Below the pieces are notes generated by a model that worked only from the letters and a program-made list of their open reading frames with translations, was not told the origin of the DNA and made no database searches. DNA of 64,000 bases. Origin: Larix kaempferi. Lineage: Eukaryota > Streptophyta > Pinopsida > Pinales > Pinaceae. Within the stretch, counting starts at the first letter, position 1. Every line of letters starts with the position of its first letter. The stretch covers positions 14,505,001-14,569,000 of the forward strand of contig BSBM01000600.1 in the NCBI GenBank assembly GCA_027924585.1, read 5' to 3'. The translations under genes and the position numbers were made by a program. Shown here in pieces: positions 20,861 through 32,229 of this stretch.

Positions 20861-23566
20861 TACCCCTAAGAAAATTTTGAACTTCGTCTCTATGGGGACA
20901 CTCTTTAGAAAAGTGGTCATCACCGCACAGTAAGCAAGGATACTTCAGCTTCCGCTTCTGTTTGGTATCATCAGGGGTACTCTTATGTTCCTATTGGGTG
21001 GAAGATTTCTTAGGTTTCCCTTTGTTCTTCTTCTTACCACCAGACTTCTGAGGTGAAGCTGACTGAACAGAATTCACTTCTTCAGTGACAACAGGAGTGG
21101 ATGATTTGGTGGTGTCGTGACTAGCCTGTGTTGGGGATGGGGAAGAACCTTGAAGGTTCGATGATCCAACAGTTTGAGAAGGAGGCTGGGTGTTAAGGGA
21201 TCCAATGATGCCATCAACTTGGGGTCCCTTGGGTGGTTTTGCGGGATTGTACGTGTTGCGGGGTGCGTTAGGAAGAATATCAAACAACGTGCCCGCTTGA
21301 GCATAGACTAAATCTAGGTAATGGGCACGCGCGATCGCTTGTCCTTCAGTGACAACCCCTCCCATACAACATCTCGAGGTATGTGAGGTATGAGAGACTT
21401 TGTAAACCAGTTTGCTAGGATTTGGTCTGGAATAGGAGCCTTAATAAGACGTCGCCTCCTACGCCACTTATGTACATGATCCGAAATATGAGTAGCAGTA
21501 GTTTGACGGAGGGTGGTTAGAAGGTCCATACCAATTTCGTACCGTATAGGCAGCTGGAAATGGGTCAAAAAGTTCATAGCAAGAGAGCTAAAGTTAGGAA
21601 AAGAATGGGGTGGTAGTTCAATATACCACTTGGCGGCCGAACCAGTGAGAGACCGTTGAAATAATCTGAGACGGATCGAGTCGTCCATCAGAGAGTTGGA
21701 TGAACACCATAAATGGTATGTCATCACATGGTTTTTGGGATCTTCACCCGACTTGCCGTCAAACTTGGGGATGTCTGATGGAAGTTTGACTGGAATCGGT
21801 GGCCAGTTAGTTCCGTGGTAGATGGGGTCATTGGTCAAGCGAGATAGGTAAGGTAGGTCCAAAGTAGCCAAAAAGGGCAGCTGTTGATTAGGCTGCGGGT
21901 ACTGATAGTACTAATAAGGCATATAAGGACCAGTAGGACCTTGTATTGACTGATTGTAAGGTGTCCATGGAGGAAACTGACCGTAGGGGGGTGTGCCGCT
22001 TGGACCAAATATAGGTCCGCCACCATAGTAAGGTGGTCCATTACCATAAGGTGGGGGTCCGCCTCCACCACCAGGAGGAGGAGGAGGTCCGCCGCCACCG
22101 CCGGGAGGAGGTGGAGGTCCATAACCATAATAAGGTGGCCCGCCACCGCCTCCACCTCGAGGGGGTGGTGGACCACCTCCGCCACCAGAAGGATGGGGGC
22201 CCCCACCACCTTCGCCACCGAAAGGATGGGGGTTTCCACCGCCACCGCCACCATAATAATGAGAGCCACCGCCGCCTCCACCTGGAGGGGGTGCTGGACC
22301 ACCTCCACTGCCCGAAGGAAAATGTCCTCCCCCGCCACCGCCATAGTAGTGTGGCCCTCCACCACCGCCGCCAGGGGGGGGTGGTGGACCATTCCCGCCA
22401 CCGCCGGAAGGGTGGGGGCCATTGTTGGTGGAATGAGATGGACCTCCGCCCGAAGGTGGAGGTTCACCACCTCCAACGAGAGGCGGGGGTGGACTAATAG
22501 GTTGTGGTGGTACTTGAGGGATAGTCGGTTGGGGTCCATGTTGTAAAACATTCTGGTGCCCCCATAGAGTGTATGGGTTTTCGGGATAAGGTATCCCATA
22601 GAGTGCGTTTCCGGGATTAAATTTACCCGACACAGGGTTAACATGACCTGGATACGCTTGACTCCATGGAGGTTGAGTTACATTAGATGGTCCCCCAACA
22701 TGAGATAATCCCATGGTGGGTGCTCCAGTGGGTTGGGAAGGTCCAACGGAAGGACCAATGGGAACTCCTCTGCCTACGTTCTGGTTAAGAGACGGGGGTT
22801 TCCCCCCAGCTACAACGTGCTGACCATGATTGGATGGTTGGCCCAATGACGGTTGTTGATTACCTACCGCGGTAGGAACATTACCCGTAAGAAATGTAGG
22901 GGGTAGGGAGTATCCTCCCCGCGAGTTTTGAGGTGGGGGAGGAGTTGGTAATGTAACCGTGGTAGTAATAGGTGTGTTGGACTGTTTTTCTTCAACCGGT
23001 TGGTTCACTTGAGGTATAGGATTGGACTCTTGCAAAGGTTGACCAGTCTCCTGAATGGTCAGGTTGTGAAGTGATGGTTCGGGTGAATCAAAAGATGTCG
23101 TGTGAATCGGGATTTCTCTATACCCGGTCCTTTGTGCAAGACTTTGTCTTCGAACTTCATCACCCATGGTATGTAATCGATCTAAGCGATCATGAATGGG
23201 TCCAAAAATTTCGTCAGGATTGGGCCAACTGATGGGTCTAGAGTTGTCTGGAGTAGTCCAGTTAGGTGGGGATGTAATGGCAAAATGGGCCACTAGGTGG
23301 CCTAGAGATGAAGTCCAATTATCTGTCGCAGGACCGGCGGCTGTTGTAGGGTTGTCATGTAGGGAATTGAACCATTCCAAAGAGCCAGGCTCTCCCGGTA
23401 CTACTGCCGAGAGGGTGTTATCTTGTGAAGTAGAAGTTCCCACCTCTTCACCCTATGTGGGGTTGGAGGCGGGTGAATCTGGAGGTGTGTGGGGAAACAA
23501 AAGTCCTCCCACATTCAACGTAGGGTTTTCTACTTCAGTTAACGTGGCCGTGTTGCGCGGGTCCAT
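20861..23566 (-). pseudogene. gag: Gag of element A
   Basis: The start is ATG 23566 (MDPRNTATLTEVENP). TAG at 23453-23455 interrupts 37 codons in. The next segment (to 21911) contains about 160 residues of Pro/Gly/Tyr repeats (PPPPGGGGG, HYYGGGGGG; 22030-22500). It stops at TAG near 21911, where B reads CAG. The capsid core follows (LPSDIPKFDGK, HLWCSSNSL, LTGSAAKWYIELP, HISDHVHKWRRRRR; 21871-21320). A one-base deletion near 21366 relative to B shifts the frame before VVTEGQAIARAHYLDLVYAQ. A basic Lys/Ser tail and a knuckle with spacing CX2CX3HX4C (CLLCGDDHFSKEC, 20898-20936) close the protein. Confidence 0.85.
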
Positions 23567-25685
23567 TCTTACCCTCGAAATAACCTCCAGGTTAAGGGGA
23601 TATTCAGGCGATAAGTTCAAGATCCTGCGGGACCTTCTCTGAGGAAAATAAGCCAGAATGGCCGAAACAGAGTTTCTCCTAAAGGTATTCTAAACAAAGG
23701 AAAAGCAGTCCAGAAAAATCCTACACAAACTAAGGCAACAAGTAGACTTATGCGACAAGAGTGGATTCAAAGTCTGGAACCTCACAGGATTATGAAGGCA
23801 TCGCAACTCGCGATATACTCCAGGGTCCAACAGTTATACTCGGCCCAATTTTTCAGAGCACTAACCAGGGAGGATTAGGACCGTACCCCTGACCATATAA
23901 CCCGAATACCTGATAGTACGTGCATAGTAGCTCCCCGAGTGCTGTTCTCGGTTTATTGCTTTGCCAAGACGGCCAAATGGTTTGCTCAGTTGGTTTCAGG
24001 AATCCTATTGGTGTCTCCCGATATACACAAGGTACGTGGGAGCTCAAATCCGTAGTGGTGCTATCTAATGCACAACCGTTCGGCAAGAGACCTTCTGATA
24101 TACTACCGAGTACGTGAAACACCTTTCGATATACTACCGAGTGTTGGCAAATAATGACAGCTGCCACGCTTAACGACGCCGGAACATGTCTCTAACTTAC
24201 ACACAAGTTACTAAATTTTTTACCTAGTGCTACCGTTAATTTTATTTGGAAGGTTAAGTGAATGCATGAGGTGAGTACATAAATGTAAGCATAATCCAAG
24301 CCCTAACTACATGCAAAAAGTATACTTTTCTTTTGATGAATTCTAACTATGGGAGGGAGAAATATTTTTCCAATTATATTGCCAAAACAACTAAATGCAA
24401 CACTATCCCAATTCTATCAAATTTGACTATGAAAGTATTCTTTTCCTTTTCAAGCGAAACATAAAAATGACAACACTACTAATCCATATCAAAACATGTT
24501 TTTCCTTTTCTTTTGTCTTTTCAAAACGAAAATGATGCTAAGTAATGAAAAAGGAGAATTCCTAAAATAGAGTATGCAAGCTTTTCAATTTCACTATGAT
24601 GACCTAACAACATAAAAATAAAAAATGCATCTAACTTTCCCAAGCATGAAATTAATTTTGCAAAAATTGATATATACTTGAATTTTTCAAGAAAATGAGT
24701 GATTCATAATTTGAGAAAAACACAAAAAATCAAACATTCATTCAACTTTTTCCAAAAGATTTTTCAATGAGACATTCCAATGCATGAACAATTTCTTCAA
24801 AAATGCTCGAAAAAGGATGGGAAAGAAACACTTTTAGTTTTTCAATCGGTGCACCAAAATAATATTTTGATAACAACAATGCTTTCAGATGTAAATGACT
24901 GAAATGAAAACACTACTCACAGCACTCTAAACACTTAGAAAATCTCAAGAAAAGACAAGCACTCTAATGGACTGAGAATACACAAAAACACTCAAAACCA
25001 ATCAGTCGCAAGCAAAGCTCAAAAAGGTATGCAAACAAGGTCTGGAAGTTGATCTAATGGAATGACCAGATCAGGTATGGAAAGAAGGGAATGCAAGGGT
25101 GAGCGGATGAAGGTGGGGGAGACAGAAGTGTCCACCACTACCTAGTCTCAAACTTGTCCAAGACGGAACCCAAAACCAATCCAAGTGGAACCAAACACTT
25201 CAAGCACACAAATCAAAAAGGGGTCTCTGACTGGATCTTACAGTACAGAGGGGTCTGCACACCAAACCAAGGCTCAAATCAAAAAGGGGGGAGAGGGATG
25301 CCCTTATGTCAATTCTAACAGATCGGCGCAGTCTGTGTTCATATACATAGCGACCGTCGCAATTCACTAACGCGGGGCTTGCGACGCTGTCGCAGTCCAC
25401 CAGTGTATACAATGCGACGACAGAGAGCTAAAATGCAAGAAAAAGACTAATCGGCGCTCTGGCTATATAGCCCAGGTGTGACGGGCGAGATCCAAGTTCT
25501 AGGATCAGTAAATCCCCAAGAAATGAGCAATGCAATGGTTTATAAATGAAAATGCAGACTCAAAGGAAGGTAATCAAGATCTTCAAAGTGAAGATTTGAT
25601 GGTGAAAAGGCTAAAGAGGCAAAGAAATGGCTTGTGCAAGCAATCAACTGAAAATGACATTCAAATCGAAAACTACAACAATGTA
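23567..25685 (-). other. Leader of element A
   Basis: About 2.1 kb between primer site and gag. It is A-rich (on +) from about 24200 to 24900, with frequent CTTTTCCTTTTC/GAAAAAG words. A GC-rich patch with GTCGCA/TGCGAC palindromic words lies at 25351-25432. No convincing ORF is seen on either strand. Confidence 0.6.
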
Positions 25686-25705
25686 CGTCCCCAGTATGGT
25701 TGCCA
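25686..25705 (-). other. Primer-binding site of element A
   Basis: TGGCAACCATACTGGGGACG on minus, four bases inside the LTR end at 25710. It resembles the TGGCGACTCCACTGGGGAC class of plant Ty3/gypsy primer sites with a few substitutions. It identifies 25710-26603 as the 5' LTR of A, although the same LTR is also the 3' LTR of B. Confidence 0.75.
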
Positions 25706-25709
25706 GATT

Positions 25710-26603
25710 TGTTTGACGGACAATCTACCAATAGTGGACTCGAGGCGTGATCTCCCTAACTCAACGCGAGTCTAGAACGAATAGAGACAGAATACAAATC
25801 ACTCTCCTAGATCTAATTAGGGATCAAGGAACTAGATGCTTTACCTTTCAGATCGCTAATCATTTTATCTTGAATGTTGCTCCAAGCTTGACGGTCTTCA
25901 GATCCAAGCTGCAAAACCTGTCAAGACAACACGACAACAAAACAATTAGTAAAATGCACCTATACAATAATAGATCTAAGTAAGCAGTTAAGTAGGCAAA
26001 CTACACAAGATATCATCAACACAATGAAAACTTGGTGGAAAGCACTTATATTACTGTATTAAGAAGAGAAGTACATAGGATGAAGAGATTACAACCAATG
26101 ACTCAACGTAGCAATCCTTCTCCAATCAAGCCAATGCCAAAGCCTCCCAAGGAAGTGTGAGTTTCTCAAATGAGTAGAAATCTCTCCTAATCTAATTTCA
26201 CCAGCATGTAGATGCCATATACTACCTCCCTTTGGTATGGAGGTGAGCTTCACTTATATAGGACTAAGAGGATAGGGTAGGTTGAGATATGGTAGGAGAT
26301 AGATAGGGGATCCTTCCCAATGGCTAGGGAACCGAATTCCAGCTCAACCTATAGGTTAGGTATAGGGATACACCTCACCAAGCTTCGAGAAAGGGCTCGA
26401 AGATGCCTTTTTATCCATTTAATTGACCTCGTCGTAGGCTGTATGAGGACAACCTGCGATGTCGCATGGTGCACGAGGGAAACCTGCGACGACCACACAA
26501 AACTATGTATGAGAAGTTCAGGACCTCATCCAAGTCAATACTCGATCATATAGACTTCAGGGATGTTTACACCAGGTCTCATGGGAAGATTTTAGGTGTA
26601 ACA
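25710..26603 (-). repeat. Shared LTR: 5' LTR of A and 3' LTR of B
   Basis: An 894-bp copy of the LTR at 10664-11561. On its left is A's primer site. On its right is the same 3' noncoding sequence, in the same order, that adjoins A's 3' LTR. It therefore serves both elements. Minus-strand TATA box TATATAAG at 26253-26260. Confidence 0.9.
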
Positions 26604-29110
26604 GAATGCCCCCCAAAGCATGAAGCTGTTGAAACTGGACAAGTGAAATGCTTTGAGAAAAAGGAATGGCAATGGACTTGTCGGATGAAGGACGCCGCTG
26701 TAGTACAATTGACTTTGAGCACACAGTCTCATATGACTCACAACACGGCTGCCGAACAATACAATGCAGATCCATGGTAGTAATGACCAATGTAATCATG
26801 GCTACTAGACACAAGCGTAGATCCATGATGAGATGATAACATAGCCACGACCAATACAATAGTGGATCCATGTAATATGAGTCAAAACAATCTCCATCGC
26901 AAACTAGGTAAAACATGACTCTGTTAGCATTTGATAGCTCGGTGGCACTCCTGCATCAGGTGCCTAGGTGCAGGGGTCAACAACTTGGAGTCTCATTTAT
27001 ATTCTTAAAGTGACTTTAGTAATGTGTTTTTTATTAAAGTACCTTTTTGATGTGACTTTATGATTTTAAAGTGAGTTGTACTTTAATATGTTTTTAAAGT
27101 GACTTTAAGTCATAAAGTGTACTTTTTAAATATTTAGGGTTAAGTGACTTTTTAAAAAGAAAAATTTGTTCTAAAGTTCACTTAGGAGATTTAAGTGAGT
27201 GAGAGATTAGATCCCAGCCATAGATCTCTTGGCCAAGATCTAATCTCGTCCATTGAAGTGAAAAGTCATGAGAAAAACCCTAATAGGGTAAATAAAAGTG
27301 CATGAGACTTCATTTTTGGACACATTCCCAAGAGAGAGTCTTTGGAGAGTGGCTCGAATTCCAAGGAGGAGCTTGGTGAGGAGTGTGAGAAACACATCTG
27401 CAAGAGAGAGTGAGAGATAGAGCTTGAAGGAGAAGAGGAGAAAGAGACAGCTTGAAGGGGCGCACTTCCCAAGGAGAGGGTGGCACGCAAATCAAGAAGC
27501 ATCTTCAGCAGTGTTAGCTGGGCCATAGAGCAGAGATTTGCTAGGAAGCACAACAGGATTTAGTACACGCATATCAAGGTAGATTGGGTGCATTAAATGC
27601 TGGAATAATTTCTGTACTGGTCCATACTATACTTGCAGCATTTCCAGCACGCAAATCGAGGCAGTACAGAGCTGTGGTTACTGCTGGACTTGGCCGTACA
27701 GCTGCTGAGATAGTGGTAACCTGTTGGCACAAATTTCGAGGTGTCTGGAAGGACTGTGGGAGATAAGTACAGTGATATTTTACTGCTGAAAATGACTGCT
27801 GTAAATTCTAAGAATTTTTCTTTCATGAGCTAATAAAAATCTCTCTTGTGGACTGGTTTTCCCCAAGGGTTGGGGGGGTTTTTCCAGGGTAAAATTTGAC
27901 CAAAATACTGAGTTTTATTGTGTATGACAGTCTGCTGTTAATTATGATTTTCTGCTGCTAAAGTTGCTTGATGAACAGTATATTAGCTTACAGATGCATA
28001 GAAAAGTGAATGCCAGTGAAATGTGCTAGTTTGCATGCCTGTAGAAGTTTAATATTAGAGGTACATTAAGTGTTTGACAAATCTGTCCATGAACTGTGTG
28101 TGAGCAATTTCTGCGTTTTGTCATTTTTCAACAGACTCCCCAGGGTCTTCAAGTCGAACCCGCAATGATACGAATCTATCCATGCGATTACAAATGTCTT
28201 GGCATTGAACATGGTAGAAACCACTTGATTACCAGTCATTGATGTATACCGTTAACAAGCGCAAGGAAAACCACCATTAATGTCAATGATTCCCAAGGTA
28301 TCACAGTACATATCACCAAGCGTGAATAAGTGAGTTGAAGTCAAACGCATGATGAAATCTTTCAATCAAGAGTCAATGATGTAAACTCATGTTGAAAGAG
28401 AGGTAACTTGCCATTGAGGCATGCAGGCCCAAGGTACTCGATTGGTTTCTAGATTCAGTCCTCGGATGATGTTTTGAAGTCGACAAGGATGAAGCCATTG
28501 AAGTAGGGCCATAATGAATCTCCCATCATAGACACGAAACACGACAAAGGATGTTTTGAAGTAGATCGGATGGTACAGTAACATGCAAGACTGACTCATA
28601 ATAACTGACATGATGGAAGGTGTACTGACTGTAGATAATGAATGGTGAAGACATCTCTTGAACATGGGCATGGCATGACTTTGCAATATTGACATGACGA
28701 TATAATGCTAACGACTAATGCAACTGATGGTTGAAGCATTCTTCGGATGACCCAAAGGAGTGATGAGACTCATGAAGTTAACAAGACTTGGAGACAAGTA
28801 CTGAATGAAAATGCAGTTGAGTGCCATGTTCAAGAGCGACTAAATACCGCCCTCTGGTGAAAAAGTGTAACATAATAGCTTTCCTTTTTCCCCATCATGA
28901 TTGATGAGTGCCTCCTGTGTTTTTTACGAGCTTGATGAGGGTAACCAGATGCTCGGTATAGCTCATCTCATAGATGAGTCCAGTCCCAAATGTTTTTCGA
29001 ACCTGGTAGAGGAGGGGTTCGTCCCATGGCGGGCCCTTCAATGTTGGGTTTAACGAGTCCATAGAAGGTAAACTCAGCATCATTTCATATTTAGAGAGTC
29101 TGAAAAGGAC
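26604..29110 (-). other. 3' noncoding region of element B
   Basis: Collinear with 11562-12850 of A once the 1.2-kb solo LTR is removed. Polypurine-tract candidate on minus CTTTGGGGGGCATTC (26604-26618). No gene is seen. Confidence 0.6.
26922..28133. mobile_element. Solo LTR inserted in element B 3' region
   Basis: It starts TGTTAGCATT and ends TTTTTCAACA. It is flanked by direct 5-bp repeats GACTC (26917-26921 and 28134-28138) and absent from the matching site of A (near 11875). It is 1212 bp. It contains an AAAGTGACTTTAA-type AT-rich repeat in its first third and a TAAATAAAAG box near 27288. No internal region or partner LTR was found. Confidence 0.9.
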
Positions 29111-29117
29111 AAAAGAA

Positions 29118-29480
29118 GACTCCAATGGTCCTTTTTCGTAAAGTTAGCCTCTCCGCCCGAAAAAGGGTAAAATAATGCGGGAGAGGACTCTTCCAGTCAT
29201 GAGTGGCTGGAGTATTCCTTTTTCGTAACTAGTGCCCCTTGGTCAGAAAAAGGGGTAAACTATCACCAGGGAGACGACCGTTCAAATACTTTAACAAGCG
29301 TGAACGCGACAAGTTCGCTTGGCGATCTTTTCGTATTTCGAGAGCTTGAAAAGAGCTTAAAGATAGAGTCCTGGGGGTTTCTTTTCCGTAGGAGTTTAAC
29401 GAGCCCGGAAAAGTGATAAATCATAACTCGGTGCTTTATTCTCATAGTTTAATGAGCACGAGAAAGAACAAAGAGTAAGC
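29118..29480. repeat. Hairpin-module array in element B
   Basis: Copy of the array at 12856-13215: CCTTTTTCG...CGAAAAAGGG near 29130 (here with the complementary CGAAAAAGGG restored relative to A), CCTTTTTCG...AGAAAAAGGGG near 29216, and further modules near 29330, 29380 and 29440. Confidence 0.7.
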
Positions 29481-29706
29481 TTGTCATGATTAAATCTAAT
29501 GGATGAAAAATAACGACAAAATGTAAATTGGTGTTCATACCTGAGATAACTGCTGCAATGTGAAATTGGTACAAACAGGACATTTAATATCTCCTGCATG
29601 CCTGAAACTAGGTAAAAAATAGTCAACCAAGCATAAACATGATCCAAACTATAGCAAATAAACCAAAAAGCATCTAATATTTGAAAAGGAATATTCCATT
29701 TTTGTT

Positions 29707-29715
29707 TATAAATAG
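29707..29715 (+). promoter_or_regulatory. Candidate TATA box of antisense PMD gene (B)
   Basis: TATAAATAG on +, 456 bp before the PMD start at 30163, identical in sequence and relative position to the box in A (13447-13455). Confidence 0.5.
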
Positions 29716-30162
29716 CAAAAAAGACCAAAAATAGTCACCATTGTTCATTTTCCAATTTGGGGAGGAGAAAAGTGCCATTTGGAGCCAAATTTCAATTGTC
29801 AATCGCTGGAGCTACGAGCAACCTATCCACGAGCCGTTCAGAGCAGGTAACCCTAAATCTCAGCCAACATATTTTTAGCAGTTTACTTTTTCAATTCTTG
29901 TCAATTTTTAGGGTTTTTTGAGGGGGCTATTGCACCCTCGGGTCGTCGCAGGTCTCCCTTACGGGAACTGCGTCGACCCTGAGTTGTCGCAAAGGCATAA
30001 GGTATGTCTTGCGACAATGTCGAACTGTACCTAAAGGTGGGGTGCGATGGCAAAAATGCCCATACACAACTCAAAACGTAGCTTGAAAGAAAAAGTTTTA
30101 AATGCTTGGGTGAGTTCTAATAGTATTCAGATGCCCTTTGTAATAGGTTTGTGGGTGCCAAG

Positions 30163-31286
30163 ATGGTCTTAGAGTGGCGTGAGCGGGAACACGAGTTGGA
30201 TGACGTGCAAGTGGAAAATGATCCACAATGTGTGGGAGCACTGAGGAACTGTGGGTTGTTAAAGTTCTTCCAGATCCAGGGCATGAGGGCCCAAATCCCA
30301 CTGTTAGAGCACATGCTTCGGAGCTGGGATGCTGCTCAACAGTATTTTATGATTGGAGAGCATATTCTGACCATAGATGTCGAGGACATCTACTTCCTGT
30401 CTGGATTGTCCCGAATGTGGGACAATATGGCACTCACTGGATCACGAGGGAGTGATCGGACCGTGGATGACCTGATCGTGCAGTACTGTACTCCTCATGC
30501 CCGTGCCTCTAGTGGGAAGATTCCCATCAAAGAGGTATGAGATCGTCCGCTGCGTGCTGTATTGTTCACAATAGTGAGGGTAGCGGGGAGCCAAGTGGCT
30601 CATTTGGCTACGAGGTCCCAAATGCTATAAGCAGAGGACTGCATGTCTCCGAAGATCTTCAACTAGTGTGAGGGACTCCTCACCAACCTACGAGCTCAGG
30701 TGACCAAGTGTCAGCGTGGGGAGCTCAAGCAGTTCGGATATGGATCGATTGTGATCTCATTTCTATTAGAGCGGGTTCCCCTTCTATGCTCACAGGTGAC
30801 CCTGGATGATAGGGATGCTAGAGATCCACACATGTCGCGGTGGACATAGGTGATGGCCTGCCATGGTGGTGGGGGTCCTATCATCGGTTTTGGTCCTGGA
30901 TTCTTCACTTGGCTGGAAGGCCAGCTACTGATGATTGAGGATTATCCGTATAGCGATACGGACTACAGGGAAGACCCAAACTTGGTGCTACCCGAGGGAA
31001 TAGAGTGGGGAGACATCGGTAAGAAAAATGACCCTTATCCTTTTACTTTTGTGTTATATATGTTTTTTTTGATATAGTGCTGATGAGTTAACAACATGTG
31101 TGTACAGATGTGGGCCCCGTGCGACCAGTAGGGGTCTCTCTTCTTGCGAGGAGAGGAGAGGGAGCAGTCGCATGCCCAGCCGTGCATGCAACCATCGTAG
31201 ACATGGAGGACGTGTATGAGAACCTGACCAGGTTGACTTTAGATGTCCTAGAGCCAGTGGTAGATGAGCTACCGCGGCCTATGTAG
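30163..31286 (+). pseudogene. Antisense PMD gene in element B, decayed
   Basis: Starts ATG 30163 (MVLEWREREHELDD). The first 126 codons are intact and give the clearest view of the N-terminal PMD: GLLKFFQIQGMRAQIPLLEH, WDAAQQYFMIGEHILTID, VEDIYFLSGLSRMWDN, SDRTVDDLIVQYC. It stops at TGA 30538, where A reads CAA. More stops occur near 30630, 30666 and 30846. The rest (GGPIIGFGPGFFTWLEGQ; after the 31019-31107 intron DVGPVRPVGVSLLARRGEG; terminal DELPRPM) parallels A. The gene is antisense to gag-pol. Independent lesions in A and B mean that neither is currently intact. Confidence 0.82.
31019..31107 (+). other. Intron in antisense PMD gene (B)
   Basis: GTAAGA donor after ACATCG, TGTGTACAG acceptor, 89 nt, in the same phase and position as the 90-nt intron of A. 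Confidence 0.75.
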
Positions 31287-31689
31287 AGATATGCGGTCGG
31301 TGCATCCGCGTGGTTCAATGTGCTGCTCCACAAGGTGGCGAGAGCAGTTGACTGCTTCCATGGTCAGCAGGCGAGAGCTGCCAGACCTAGGGGTGCACGG
31401 ATGAGGCGTTAGGCCTTTTATGTTGTTATTACTCATGTACTAAGAGCTTAGAGGCCTAAGATTTTGTACTGCTGAAAGCTATCAGGCTTCAGATTTTGTA
31501 TAGACTTACTGAAAGCCATCATGCTTCAGATTTTGTACCAGCACTACTTTTTGATTTATATATATATATAGACACTTCTGGCGGTTTATACATTATGTGT
31601 TTTTAAATGGATGAATGATGTGATCTTGTTTACATGTTTGCTTTTATACAATGAATGATCTGCATGTTATGAATGCTTTTATAAATGTA

Positions 31690-32096
31690 TTATGTGTGTG
31701 AGATGTACCAATCCAAGATGAAGTTGGTCATCGAGTTAGCAACTCTGTTCAAATCTCGTGGAATGTGCAAGACTCAAAAGATCTTTCCAGGAGACGGACT
31801 CGTCTAAAGAGACGGAGTAGGGTGGGATCACGGATAGCGTAGAACCGGTTAAGATGGGAAACCATTAATTGCGAATCCAGATGGATGACAATGTGGTTCA
31901 ATATACCCAAGGAAAGAGCGTCGGTTAATGCTCCAATTACCGCCTGATACTCTGTGGCATTGTTGGTCGCGAATCCAAGGCAATTTTCTCCTGAGCTGAT
32001 GAGCTCGCCTGTCGAGGAATGTAGTACCCAAGCTACTGAAGCAAGGTTACGGGTATGTCGGATGGCGTCGTCCGCGAATCCGTAGCAACTTTCCAT
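31690..32096 (-). pseudogene. Second RNase H of element B, frameshifted
   Basis: From ATG 32096 (MESCYGFADDAI) the frame runs to FHEI* at 31749 with E (NNATEYQAV) and D (HLDSQL) visible. The first catalytic Asp block reads GFADDAI. The C-terminal block HIPRDLN.VANSMTN lies in another register, as in A, and its Asp is Asn here. Upstream of the ATG is a pyrimidine-rich, splice-acceptor-like stretch ending GTGTGCAG, as in A. Confidence 0.72.
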
Positions 32097-32229
32097 CTGC
32101 ACACGCAAACAAAACATGGTATAAGAAGCGGAAAACAAGATCTAGACACACTAGAAATAAACGTGTCACACCACACAAAAAACACACATGCCATGTAGAG
32201 TATATACAAAAAGTCTATGCATGAAAGGT

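Larger units (their letters stand above)
10664..26603 (-). mobile_element. Element A: full-length Tat-like Ty3/gypsy retrotransposon
   Basis: Bounded by two direct LTRs, 10664-11561 (898 bp) and 25710-26603 (894 bp), each TGTTTGACG...GGTGTAACA on +. On minus the order is 5' LTR, primer site (25686-25705), 2.1-kb leader, gag, protease, RT, RNase H, integrase, second RNase H, a 3' region carrying an antisense PMD gene, and 3' LTR. All ORFs carry lesions. A solo LTR (17280-17899) is inserted between RNase H and integrase. The right LTR doubles as the 3' LTR of element B, so no target duplication can be read there. The five bases left of 10664 are TTCCT. Confidence 0.9.

Noticed and set aside
22033-22644. 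+ strand and alternate-frame minus ORFs over the Gly/Pro region of gag A
   Set aside because: They are shadows of the GGN/CCN repeat coding Gag in the main frame, which alone continues into the capsid core.
27266-27826. Minus- and + strand ORFs in the 1.2-kb solo LTR
   Set aside because: They fall inside a precisely delimited LTR insertion and show no domain.
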